64,000 bases of DNA from NCBI GenBank assembly GCA_021401465.1, contig JADDMT010000012.1, forward strand, positions 414,279 to 478,278, read 5' to 3'. The position numbers were made by a program, and so were the translations under genes. The first letter of the stretch is position 1; each line of letters starts with the position of its first letter. The notes under the pieces are model-generated. The model was not told where the DNA came from. It ran no database searches and was given only the letters and a program-made list of their open reading frames with translations. This document shows positions 55,249 to 63,721 of the stretch, in pieces. The DNA comes from Teratosphaeria epicoccoides. Its lineage: Eukaryota; Ascomycota; Dothideomycetes; Mycosphaerellales; Teratosphaeriaceae.

Positions 55249-56107
55249 ATGCACACCACCCACCTCACAACCCTCACCCTCCTCCTCGCCTGCCTATCCA
55301 ACGCTATCCCCGCCCCATCAGACGCCTCTAATTCCCTGCTCCCGCGCGACCTAACCTGGACCAACCAACCGTCCACGGAGCCCAAATGTCTCAACACCGC
55401 CCAAGGCTCCCCGGACACCGCTGCCTACTCCAACGCTGACATCGAAGCCGCAATCCAAGCCGCCGTATCCGCGATCCAGAACAACAAACTCGTAAGCACC
55501 GGAACGACGAAAAAACGCGCCAAGTACCCGCACCAGAACACGCCGGGAAGCGGGAAAAGCGCGGAGGACAAGTGGACGGATTATGATCTGCCTGGCTGCG
55601 CGCAGTCGAGTAGTGACGCGGAGACAAAGAATGGGTTTGTGGAATTCCCGATTTTGAGGGATCATAAGGTGTATACTGGTGGGACCCAGGAGCAGGGACC
55701 TGATCGGGTGAGAAATAGCATCTATCTGGCCACTGCTGTCGCCGACGCACAGTCCTCGGACAGCCGTCGTGGATTGGAGACTAACGTTTCTTAGGTCTTG
55801 TTCCAATTCATCACCGATGGGGACGAGAGCAAGACGTACGATACGCCGGGATTCCCACGTCTTAGAGGCAATTTCAGTAAGTCCAAATCCATTTTCGCGC
55901 CAGATCATCCGGCCTTGGTATCTGTATTGATCAAGATGGATGGCTGATGTTTTTTCTCCCCTCAAAACAGAGTCTGCGGCATACTGCGGATTAGCGAACC
56001 ATGTCGTGAGGGATGACAAGTTCCTCGGAACGTTTGCGCCGTGCGACAATTCAAAGGGCCAGACTGTGACGTGTCCGGACGGTGGATGCACCGGTAGCGT
56101 TGGTTAG
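55249..56107 (+). CDS. Secreted RNase T1-fold (guanyl-specific ribonuclease-like) protein
   Basis: Three exons, 55249..55707, 55795..55876 and 55971..56107; introns of 87 and 94 nt, with GTGAGA/CTTAG and GTAAGT/ACAG ends and a CTAAC branch point in the first. The product is 225 aa. A signal peptide (TTLTLLLACLSNAIPAPS) and a probable short pro-segment ending near LLPRD precede the domain. The RNase T1 catalytic set is visible in order: the His in KYPHQ, the Glu in FVEFPILRDHKVYTGG, the Arg in GPDRVLF and the last His in YCGLANHVV. The family are small secreted endoribonucleases cutting after guanosine. This member is about twice the usual mature length: it has an extra loop between the first His and the Glu, an insert before the last His, and a Cys-containing extension at the end. 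It could be a nutritional ribonuclease or a host-acting effector; the sequence does not decide. Confidence 0.75.
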
Positions 56108-56607
56108 AGTCTGTTATCCAGGAGGGTGACAATGATTCCGGGTCACTTGGGGGCTGGCGTCTTTTCAGGGTTGATTTGGTATGATCTCTTGATGACAGGT
56201 ACATGTGGCGCCAGTCGTCAGCGACGGCAGCAAAAGCTCGGCGATTTGGTTGTTGTGATCCAAGGTCTTACCACGATCCTTTTCCTGCAGCAGCGCAGGC
56301 TTCGCTGGCAGCTAGAGCGAGGCATGATAGAATGTTTTCTCGAGCACGCAGACATGCTTGGAAATCGTCTCAGCTATAGCCTGGCCAGCTTTGAGGGTGC
56401 ATACTAGTCGGCGCCAGAAGCAGAATGGCCTACAGAGGCTGATACAACGCTGCCATAGCCTTCTGATTTGGTGTCGCTTCTGATCTCTACGACAACCCGT
56501 GATTCGTGGACCAGGAGTGTCACGACGTCGAGACAGCAAGCCATTGTCAGACCCCTCAGACGCCTCGCTCATACACAGCATAACTTACTCACCCCCTCCG
56601 AGCGCTC
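56108..56607. other. Convergent intergenic region
   Basis: 500 nt between the converging RNase-like and Yth1 genes; no frame of note. Confidence 0.4.
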
Positions 56608-57426
56608 TCACCTCTTCTCAAACCTCCTCCTCCCACCACCACCCCTCCTCATCCCCTTCGCCCACCGCCCCAACATCGGCTCACCTCTCGCCTCTCTCTC
56701 TCTCGCCCTCTCCATCTCCACGAAATACGCCTCCTCCCTCTCCGCCTGCGCCCGCTCCTCCGCCTCCACATCCACCTTCCTCACCTCCGGCTTGCGCGGA
56801 AACAAATCCTCATCCTTGACCCACTTCGAGTGCGCGCCGAATTCACACGAGATGATCCGGTCCGGTCCCGGTGGTCGAATTCTGCCGTTTGGGCAGAAGC
56901 CCGCGAGGTAGTAGGGGCAGGGCGTGGCGTGTTTGATGTGTTGGCGGGAGCAGTAGGGGCCGAGGGCGCAGAAGCCGCGGGTGTAATGTGGGCAGGCGGG
57001 GTCGCGCAGGCGGCTACCTGGTGGGACGTGGAGGTAGGTGCAGTCCTCACCTTGCGGACAGATGCCGTATTTGCTGAATTCTTTGCATTCTCGCTCGTCT
57101 CGCAGATTGAAAGTGTGAGCGAACTCGCACTGATCGCCCTTCTTGCAGAGACCGCGTTGGTAGTGTTTGCAGATGAGGTTCGCGATTCCGGAACGCTCGT
57201 TGGGAGGTGTGTAGTGGCGATCGGGGCAGAGGGGTCCGCGTGGGCAGTGACCGGAGCGGAAGTCGGGGCACACGGGGCGGAGGATTTTGGAAGGGCGGCC
57301 GAGGGCGGGGAATTGTTGCTGGAGGAGCTTGTCGAAGGTGAAAGCGGGACGTGGAGCGGACTCGGGGTGGAGTACTTGGTCTGGGAGGGAGGGGGAGATG
57401 ATGGTTGTGGTGGTGGTGGTTGCCAT
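56608..57426 (-). CDS. yth1: mRNA 3'-end processing zinc-finger protein Yth1 (CPSF30)
   Basis: A single exon, 272 aa from the ATG at 57426 (MATTTTTTIISPSLPDQV). Yth1/CPSF30 is the poly(A)-signal-binding subunit of the cleavage and polyadenylation factor in the nucleus. Five CCCH fingers are in tandem: CPDFRSGHCPRGPLCPDRH, CKHYQRGLCKKGDQCEFAH, CKEFSKYGICPQGEDCTYLH, CPHYTRGFCALGPYCSRQH, and a fifth starting CPYYLAGFCPNG and finishing CEFGAH. In the fifth finger 15 residues separate the second and third Cys where about five are normal. The C-terminus is a charged coiled region (EERAQAEREEAYFVEMERAR) and an Arg/Gly-rich tail (RRGGGGRRRFEKR). The number and order of fingers make the identification secure. 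Divergent from the CCCH-Smr gene. Confidence 0.95.
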   Translation of the reverse strand: MATTTTTTIISPSLPDQVLHPESAPRPAFTFDKLLQQQFPALGRPSKILRPVCPDFRSGHCPRGPLCPDRHYTPPNERSGIANLICKHYQRGLCKKGDQCEFAHTFNLRDERECKEFSKYGICPQGEDCTYLHVPPGSRLRDPACPHYTRGFCALGPYCSRQHIKHATPCPYYLAGFCPNGRIRPPGPDRIISCEFGAHSKWVKDEDLFPRKPEVRKVDVEAEERAQAEREEAYFVEMERAREREARGEPMLGRWAKGMRRGGGGRRRFEKR

Positions 57427-58131
57427 GTTGATGTTATGGTATTGTGGTGTAGATGGTTGGTGTACATGTAGCCATGTAAGCAAAAGCTGGGGTGAAGCTA
57501 GCGGAGACGGACGCGCTGCAGGGAAGAATGCAGCATGCAGTATGCACGCTTCAACTCGCTCCTGCTACTTGGTTGAGACGATTGACGAGGTGCAGCTTAC
57601 CCTTGCACTCGCGTGTATCGTGATGCGAGTGTGTTGTGCGTAAAAGGTAAAAGGGGAGACGGAAGCTTGTCTCGTCGAAATGTCTGGTATCTCCATACGT
57701 ACGCACATCTGTACAACTACAGGGTGCGCATCATACCTGTTACGCGCTAGCCCTCTTCTATCCACCCCGAACCCTCGCACTCGGTCCGCCGGGCACTAGA
57801 CACTCACATACTCCTACTGCTACTGCCACTCACTGCTATCACCGCTACTCCCACCACGACTACTACTGCTATACCCCTCGTCACGCTCTCACGACCTCGC
57901 GACCCCCGCCCGCCCACCCGCTACGATCAAGACGGCAGGCGCCCAACGTAATAAACACTCGCTTCCATCGACACCGACACGTTGCTGCACAGGCGGGTAC
58001 TTGGAGGGCGTTTCGCGCTAACAGGCACAACTACAAAGAGCGCGCGCGCGACATGAGGCTGGCTCGGGCTGCCTCACATACTCCGCGACCACGATATCCA
58101 TTCAGATAGCACCAACCCCGTCACAGCCACA
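57427..58131. promoter_or_regulatory. Shared divergent promoter of yth1 and the CCCH-Smr gene
   Basis: About 700 nt between two divergent starts. The half next to the CCCH-Smr gene (57790-57870) is a pyrimidine-rich tract of CTA/CTC/CAC triplets, as often seen in fungal core promoters and 5' leaders. No specific site is assigned. Confidence 0.45.
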
Positions 58132-60429
58132 ATGGTCAGCGACAGGGTCTACGACTTGTGCAAGCCCGTGCTGGAAGATGCCGAGCTGGGCGACGAGGAA
58201 AAGACGGACAAGCTGGAGGAGCTCTTGAGCGGCCCGCCGTCCTCGCTGAAAGGCAAGGCTCTGGAGGATGCTGTACTCGGTGCTCTCTGGCAGTACAAGA
58301 GCGCCACGGACAAGAGGTCGTCGCCACCACCCGTGAGAGGTGCAACTGTCATCCGCTCGCGTTCCCCTGCACCGTGGATACAGAGGGCAGGCACGCCGGG
58401 ATCAGGCACCAGCTCGCCCAGACCCTTGACCGCGACACCTTCGCACCCACCGGGCTTCGGTCCGCAGCCGCCAGCATTTGCGCGCACCAAATCCTCCACC
58501 GCCGTCTCGCCGTGGTCCTCTCCCAAGCCATCTCCACGATTGCCTGTCGCGACACCTACCATACCCCACAGTCCGCGTCTAAGCGCCTACCAGTTCAGCG
58601 ATGCTTCGCCGACCACCGAGAACTACGGCGACTACGGCAGCGATACGGTGGACTGGCTGGTCAACGACGATACGAGCAGCAATACCAGCTATGGCGACTC
58701 CGGCTTCAACAGCGTCAGCGAGTTCATATCACCCTACACCACCGAGATGAGCCCCTACGACATGCTGCGGTCCATTCTGCAAGACAACAAGTCCGACAAG
58801 GAGCTCGAGGTGGTGCTGGAGGCGAACGGCTACGACTTGAGCCAGACCATCAATGCGCTCATGGAGGCGCAAGGTATCAACGCCATGGCTGCTGCTGTGC
58901 AGGAACAGCAAGCCCGTACTTACCTGATTGGGAAGAGCATGTCACCATCGTCTCGCCCTGTGACTCCTGCTGGCCTGCAAAAGTCTCCTGTCGTTTGCAG
59001 GTATTGGCTCGCCTCTGGTCACTGTGCGAGGGCGGACTGCCGATTCGCGCATGAGGTGCAGAATCATGTCTGTAAGTACTGGCTACAAGGCAATTGCATC
59101 GCGGGTCCGAGCTGCTTGTTCAGCCACGATCCGGCGACTCTAATGTCGCATCTCAACCTTGCCAGTGACTCAGATACGCCGCAGTTGCAGCAAGCCATGC
59201 CAAACTTCCAACTGCAGGATTTCGACAGCTTCCCATCCCTTCAGCCCACGACGAGTAATCCCTATGAGGGAGGAGAAGCAGTGGACCCAAATGTGTTGAA
59301 TGCCATGCTGTCGCAGCAGCAAGTGCCTGTCCAACCACCGCCTGGTCTTTTACCTACATTCGTCCCAACTGGTCCACGTCGCAGCCAGCCTGGCTCACGA
59401 CCGGGCAGCAGGCAAGCATCACGTGCTGGTACCCCGAATCAGCCCAACTTCCAGGATGATGAAGCCTTCCCAACCCTCGGCTCTGCCGCAGCCAAGCCGG
59501 GTAAGCGCCATCACGGCAAGCGTGGCGGTCACGGCCATCACAACAGCAATGCACCTCTTCAACCCACCAGCCTCGCGGACGTCGTTCGCATGTCTCCCGC
59601 TCCTGGTCCGTTGACGAACAACACCAAAGATGCCATGCGCCGCGGCCTGAAAAACAACCGATCCTTCACCTCGACCCGTGAAAACAGCGCTGCATCTCTC
59701 GCCATTCCGGCACCTCAAGACATCCCATGGCTTGACACGGGCTCCGGTATGAACGCTGCATACATGAAAGCTCGCGCCGAAGCCTTCAAACACGGCGGCC
59801 TCCGCAACAAATTCCTGCAATCAGCCGCGCAAGCCTGGAACCGCAACGACGCGCGGGGCGCCAAGGCACTTTCGCTTAGGGGGCAGAACGAAAATGGCTT
59901 GATGCGGGAGAAGCATCGTGAGGCGGCGCGGATTCTGTATGAGGAGCGGAATAAGAGCCAGAGTGCTGGGAGGGAACTGTATGTTGACCTGCACGGTCTG
60001 CATCCAGAGGAGGCGGTGAGCTACCTCAGTGACTGCCTGAAGGAGCAGCGAGGAAAGGAGAAGCCGGTGTACGCGATCTGCGGAACGGGGCATCATTCGA
60101 AGAACGGAAAAGACAAGGTGGGCAAAGCCATTCGGGTGTTCCTCAACGAGTGGCGGTACGCGTTTCGGGAGTTCAGTGTACCTGGTGATCGTAACAATGT
60201 GGGTGGCATCCTCGGGATCGACCCGGCCTCTTATGATCGGGAGATGGCGAAGAGAGGGGCGTTGGGGTTGGTGGGTGGTGGGGATGGGAGAGATAGCGGC
60301 GTAGATATCGCCGATAGAACTAGTAGTAAGGTGCAGATTGTGAGGGAGGATCCGAGAAGGGTTGGGATGAGGGCTGCGGATGCTGTCGCGGAGGAGGGCG
60401 AGGGCGAAGAGGACGGGGAGGAGGGATAG
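58132..60429 (+). CDS. CUE-like, CCCH zinc finger and Smr domain protein
   Basis: A single exon, 765 aa. In order: an N-terminal helical part (LCKPVLEDAELGDEEKTDKL), a long Ser/Pro-rich linker, a CUE-like helix bundle (YDMLRSILQDNKSDKELEVV, about residues 203-245), two CCCH fingers (CRYWLASGHCARADCRFAH and CKYWLQGNCIAGPSCLFSH, about 288-330), low-complexity Gln/Pro and His/Gly-rich stretches, a DUF1771 helix (AAQAWNRNDARGAKALSLRG), and a C-terminal Smr domain with DLHGLHPEEAVSYL and CGTGHHS. The Smr plus CUE combination resembles yeast Cue2, the endonuclease that cuts mRNA between collided ribosomes in no-go decay; here CCCH fingers are added. Whether it is the functional Cue2 equivalent is inference. 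The start ATG has a good context (CACAATGG). Confidence 0.88.
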   Translation: MVSDRVYDLCKPVLEDAELGDEEKTDKLEELLSGPPSSLKGKALEDAVLGALWQYKSATDKRSSPPPVRGATVIRSRSPAPWIQRAGTPGSGTSSPRPLTATPSHPPGFGPQPPAFARTKSSTAVSPWSSPKPSPRLPVATPTIPHSPRLSAYQFSDASPTTENYGDYGSDTVDWLVNDDTSSNTSYGDSGFNSVSEFISPYTTEMSPYDMLRSILQDNKSDKELEVVLEANGYDLSQTINALMEAQGINAMAAAVQEQQARTYLIGKSMSPSSRPVTPAGLQKSPVVCRYWLASGHCARADCRFAHEVQNHVCKYWLQGNCIAGPSCLFSHDPATLMSHLNLASDSDTPQLQQAMPNFQLQDFDSFPSLQPTTSNPYEGGEAVDPNVLNAMLSQQQVPVQPPPGLLPTFVPTGPRRSQPGSRPGSRQASRAGTPNQPNFQDDEAFPTLGSAAAKPGKRHHGKRGGHGHHNSNAPLQPTSLADVVRMSPAPGPLTNNTKDAMRRGLKNNRSFTSTRENSAASLAIPAPQDIPWLDTGSGMNAAYMKARAEAFKHGGLRNKFLQSAAQAWNRNDARGAKALSLRGQNENGLMREKHREAARILYEERNKSQSAGRELYVDLHGLHPEEAVSYLSDCLKEQRGKEKPVYAICGTGHHSKNGKDKVGKAIRVFLNEWRYAFREFSVPGDRNNVGGILGIDPASYDREMAKRGALGLVGGGDGRDSGVDIADRTSSKVQIVREDPRRVGMRAADAVAEEGEGEEDGEEG

Positions 60430-60800
60430 GATGGTGGGTAGCGAGAGCAATGTGAAGTGCATCTGAAGAAGATTATCTGAGGCTGTCATGTGTGCGTGTG
60501 CTTGCTGCTCTTGCTGCCTCCACATCGGGAACGTCGCCCGCCTCAGCAAAACTTTGAATGCAGGACCAGCAGCAATGGAGATGCGCCAATCGCTTCCTGA
60601 CGGAGAATTCATGAAAATGGCGGTGCGCTGTTAGGAGCAAGTGTGAGATTACTATTGACTTTTCGACTTTCGGACTTCACTTATTCATGTTTCCACATAA
60701 AATTGTCGCTATTATGACTACAAATCCTGTGATTGTATAGTGAAGTGATGTTAGCAGGTACAAATATTTTCGATTATAGCGCCTTCTTTGCTGTTATAGT
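60430..60800. other. Boundary between host genes and transposon block
   Basis: About 370 nt. The first part is the 3' flank of the CCCH-Smr gene; base composition changes to AT- and TpA-rich after about 60650, and a TGTCA-initial LTR begins at 60801. Confidence 0.5.
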
Positions 60801-61456
60801 TGTCAGGACTACCTCCGCACATCCCTATAGGGTCTACCTACTGACTTACTAGCCCCGACTAGCCTAGCGTGGCGTGATCCAGCTAGGGTTGTCCCTATTA
60901 GGACTAGCCTAGCCTAGCGTGATCTAGCCAGGTAATACAGTTAATACTAGGGGGCTATTAGAGCCGCATAGGTTCTAATGTCTACCCTTAGCATGTAGTA
61001 ACCCTACTACACATAGTAAGGAGGTCCTTTGTATATATGTTAGCTTGTATGTTGTCTAAGTAGGATTAATGTTTAACATAGGATGCCCCTATGTCACTAA
61101 CCCTATAATACCCCTGTAGGGATAGGCTTAGACATGCTTTCCCTAATTAAGGGGCGTTAGGGGTTATAAGCACCTCTAGCGCTACCTCTGTAATAAGTAG
61201 AAAGTAGTACTATCTTATACCTATTAAAAGGTCAGATTACTCTGTTATACTACAAGATATTTTTATATTATATAGCATATATACCTATATTAGTTCTGCT
61301 TTCTCCCCCCTACTTTGTAGTCTAGTAGAGAATACTATAATATATCTAGAGCACTACAAACTTGTAACTAACATGTAGTAAGTACTATCCTAAGCACCTG
61401 TAATAGTAAAGCTAGCCTAAGTAACTAGCCTGTAGAAGTACCCCCTACAAGTGACA
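60801..61456 (+). mobile_element. Putative 5' LTR of the gag-bearing retroelement
   Basis: A 656-bp stretch that begins TGTCAGGACT and ends AAGTGACA, so it has TGTCA/TGACA inverted termini as LTRs do, and lies directly upstream of the gag reading frame (start 61567). It is TpA- and CTAG-rich, consistent with RIP. Its partner LTR is not in the window, so the boundaries rest on the termini only. Left flank ATAGT. Confidence 0.5.
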
Positions 61457-61566
61457 TTATATTAAGTAACAGTTCTGCTAGAGGCTAATTACATAGCAGA
61501 CAAGGTAATAGACCCCCTACATAGGGACTATAGCTAACCCTAACTATTAACCTAGCCCTTATAGCC

Positions 61567-63231
61567 ATGATTGTTAATTAGGTCATGAACTACCATGCAA
61601 ACTAGAGTAGGAGCTATACCCCTTCTAGTAGCGACAATAGCGAGGACGACAAAGACGTTACTATGAGTAGTACTAATAAACTAGCAGATAAAGAAATCTA
61701 GCGAGATTTCATACTAGGGACCTACAAAGATAATGTACTAGTAGGCGCAGACTCTCTATATATGCCTGAGAATCTAGTGCCTAAATTCAGGGCTATAATA
61801 GGCTAACTAGGAGGCAGTTATAACGCATGTAACCTGAAGCCATTTAAGGGAGATACCTTAAAGGAGGCTTAAACTTTCTTGTAGGCATGTAAGGCAGTTT
61901 TTATGCTTAACCTACGCAGATATTCTACAGAGGGCAAATAAGTCGCCTTTAGTGTAATGTAGCTCAAAGAGGATAAGGAACCTTGTAACAATTAGCATAA
62001 GTAGTATAACCTTATATAGGTCTATAACAGAACGTATACATAGGCAGACTTTCGCTAGTTCTATGTTAACTAGGTTAAGGATCTAGGGAACTATGCCCTT
62101 ACTATGTCTGTCGAGTATAAGAAGGCTAAGTAGAGGAAGGGACAAATAACCTCTAGCTTTGCTACCTACCTTGCTACACTTAAGAGACAGATGCTACTAT
62201 TAGAAGGGTAGATACTAATAGCAGGAAGGGGATCAGGTGTTAGACTTATAGAGTAGTAAAGAATACTAACAAAGGCAATTAACCTTGTAACTAACTATCC
62301 CCCCTAGAGGAGAAGATTAAAATTAAATTAAGCATGAAGCTCCTAACTACCTGTCCTAAAGCTATCCCTATATACTAGAGAGACAGGGCAGCTCTATTAG
62401 ATCTGTTAACAGACCTATTAGACCTATGTCTGTAGATCTGTAGACTAACCCTATAGATCCTAGGGTCTGTTCTCACATGACAGATCCTTTCCCCTATGTA
62501 GGCCTATAGATCTGTAGACTAACCCTATAGATCTAGGTATCTGTCCTTACGTGACAGGTCCTTTCTCCTATGACTATGCTATGACTTATAGCACTTTAGG
62601 ACACTTATGAACCTGTGACTTAGGGTACTCCTAATACTCATGACAGCTACCCTATACTAAGACGTAACGCGTGCGGCACCTACTTATTAAACTTGATGAC
62701 GATCTTCAGAACATAATCATGACTTTTCATGAACTTCTAACAACTCGGCAAGACCTTATGTCCCTTGTAACATGTATAGAGATCACCTTAAAGCGAAATA
62801 GAAAATTAGGTAGCAAGGACAATAAGCGTTTAAGCCCTAAGGACCTACTAAAGGGCCGCTATTATAAGCGCCCTAAGGGTCATGTCTAACGTAGTAGTTC
62901 ATTCTAGAGGAGCAAGCCCTCTAAGCCTAAAGATAGTAGCAAGAAGCCTCCGAGTAGCTGCTACATCTGTAGAGCGAGGGACTACTAGGCGGCTTACTAC
63001 CCTGAACGAAGTAATAGGAAGAAGGTAAGCAAGGTGTCTGAAGCCTCCCTAGAGGGGAGGCGAAAGAAGGATAAGCCTAAGACAACTAAATAGCTACCGC
63101 GGGTATCTAAGCTGTCTGTCGCTAATAGTGTAGACTTGTGGCCTGCCTAGCGCCTATCTAGTATAGTCTAAGTTAATAGCTTGCTTAAGCTAGTAAACTA
63201 TATGTTAGACGACCTTGCGGAGGTTAACGTG
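61567..63231 (+). pseudogene. Retrotransposon gag, riddled with in-frame stops (RIP-like), with a solo LTR inserted
   Basis: From ATG 61567 one reading frame runs to 63231 once the inserted solo LTR and one target duplicate (62198..62650) are skipped: about 403 codons with 22 nonsense codons (16 TAG, 6 TAA, no TGA) and no frameshift. Gag-like features are a polar N-terminus, a central helical part (GDTLKEA, then ACKAVFMLNLRRYSTEGK; HLLIKLDDDLQNIIMTFHEL at 62674-62733) and a basic segment leading to a CCHC zinc knuckle at 62959. In the knuckle (CYICRARDY) the His reads Tyr, the last Cys reads Tyr, and an expected Trp is TAG, all explained by C-to-T or G-to-A changes. No host gene is involved. 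It cannot encode a functional protein. Confidence 0.8.
62198..62645. mobile_element. Solo LTR with perfect 5-bp target-site duplication
   Basis: 448 bp flanked on both sides by GCTAC (62193-62197 and 62646-62650). The 3' end is ATGACA; the 5' end reads TATTAG, a mutated form of the TGTCAT terminus of the related copy at 63232. Removing the LTR and one GCTAC restores the interrupted gag frame exactly. Compared with the other copy it has many extra CA-to-TA and TG-to-TA changes. Confidence 0.85.
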
Positions 63232-63721
63232 TGTCATAAGGGTAGGTGCCGATAGCAGGAAGGTGACCAGGTGTTAGACTCGGGAGCTGTAAAGAATATC
63301 GACAATGGCAGTTGACCTTGTAACTGACTCTCCTCTAAGCAAGAGAGGATTGAATTGAGATTAAGCACGAAGCTCCTAACTGCCTGTCCTAAAGCCATCC
63401 CTATATACTAGAGAGCGACAGAGCAGCTCTGTTAGATCTGTCGACAGACCTAACAGATCCGTGTCTGTAGATCTGTGGACTAACCCCACAGATCTAAGGG
63501 TCTGTCATCACGTGACAGATCCCTTCTTCCTTGCAAGCCCATGGATCTGTAGACTAACCCTACAGATCTAGGGATCTATCCTCACGTGACAGATCCTTTC
63601 TTCTATGACTATGCCTATGACTTATAGTACTCCTATGACAGTACTATGACTCATAGCACTTAGGACCCACATGATCCTGTATCCTACAGTACTCCGGACA
63701 GTACTCCTGACACTCATGACA
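63232..63721. mobile_element. Second copy of the same LTR, at the junction of two element fragments
   Basis: 490 bp, starting TGTCAT and ending ATGACA (perfect 6-bp inverted termini), about 85% similar by eye to the solo LTR at 62198. It holds two copies of a palindromic unit (AGATCTGT...ACAGATCT, near 63469 and 63543) and two TCACGTGACAGATCC motifs (near 63508 and 63582). Flanks differ (ACGTG left, TATGG right), so it is not a simple insertion: gag lies to the left and an RNase H fragment on the opposite strand to the right. Confidence 0.75.
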
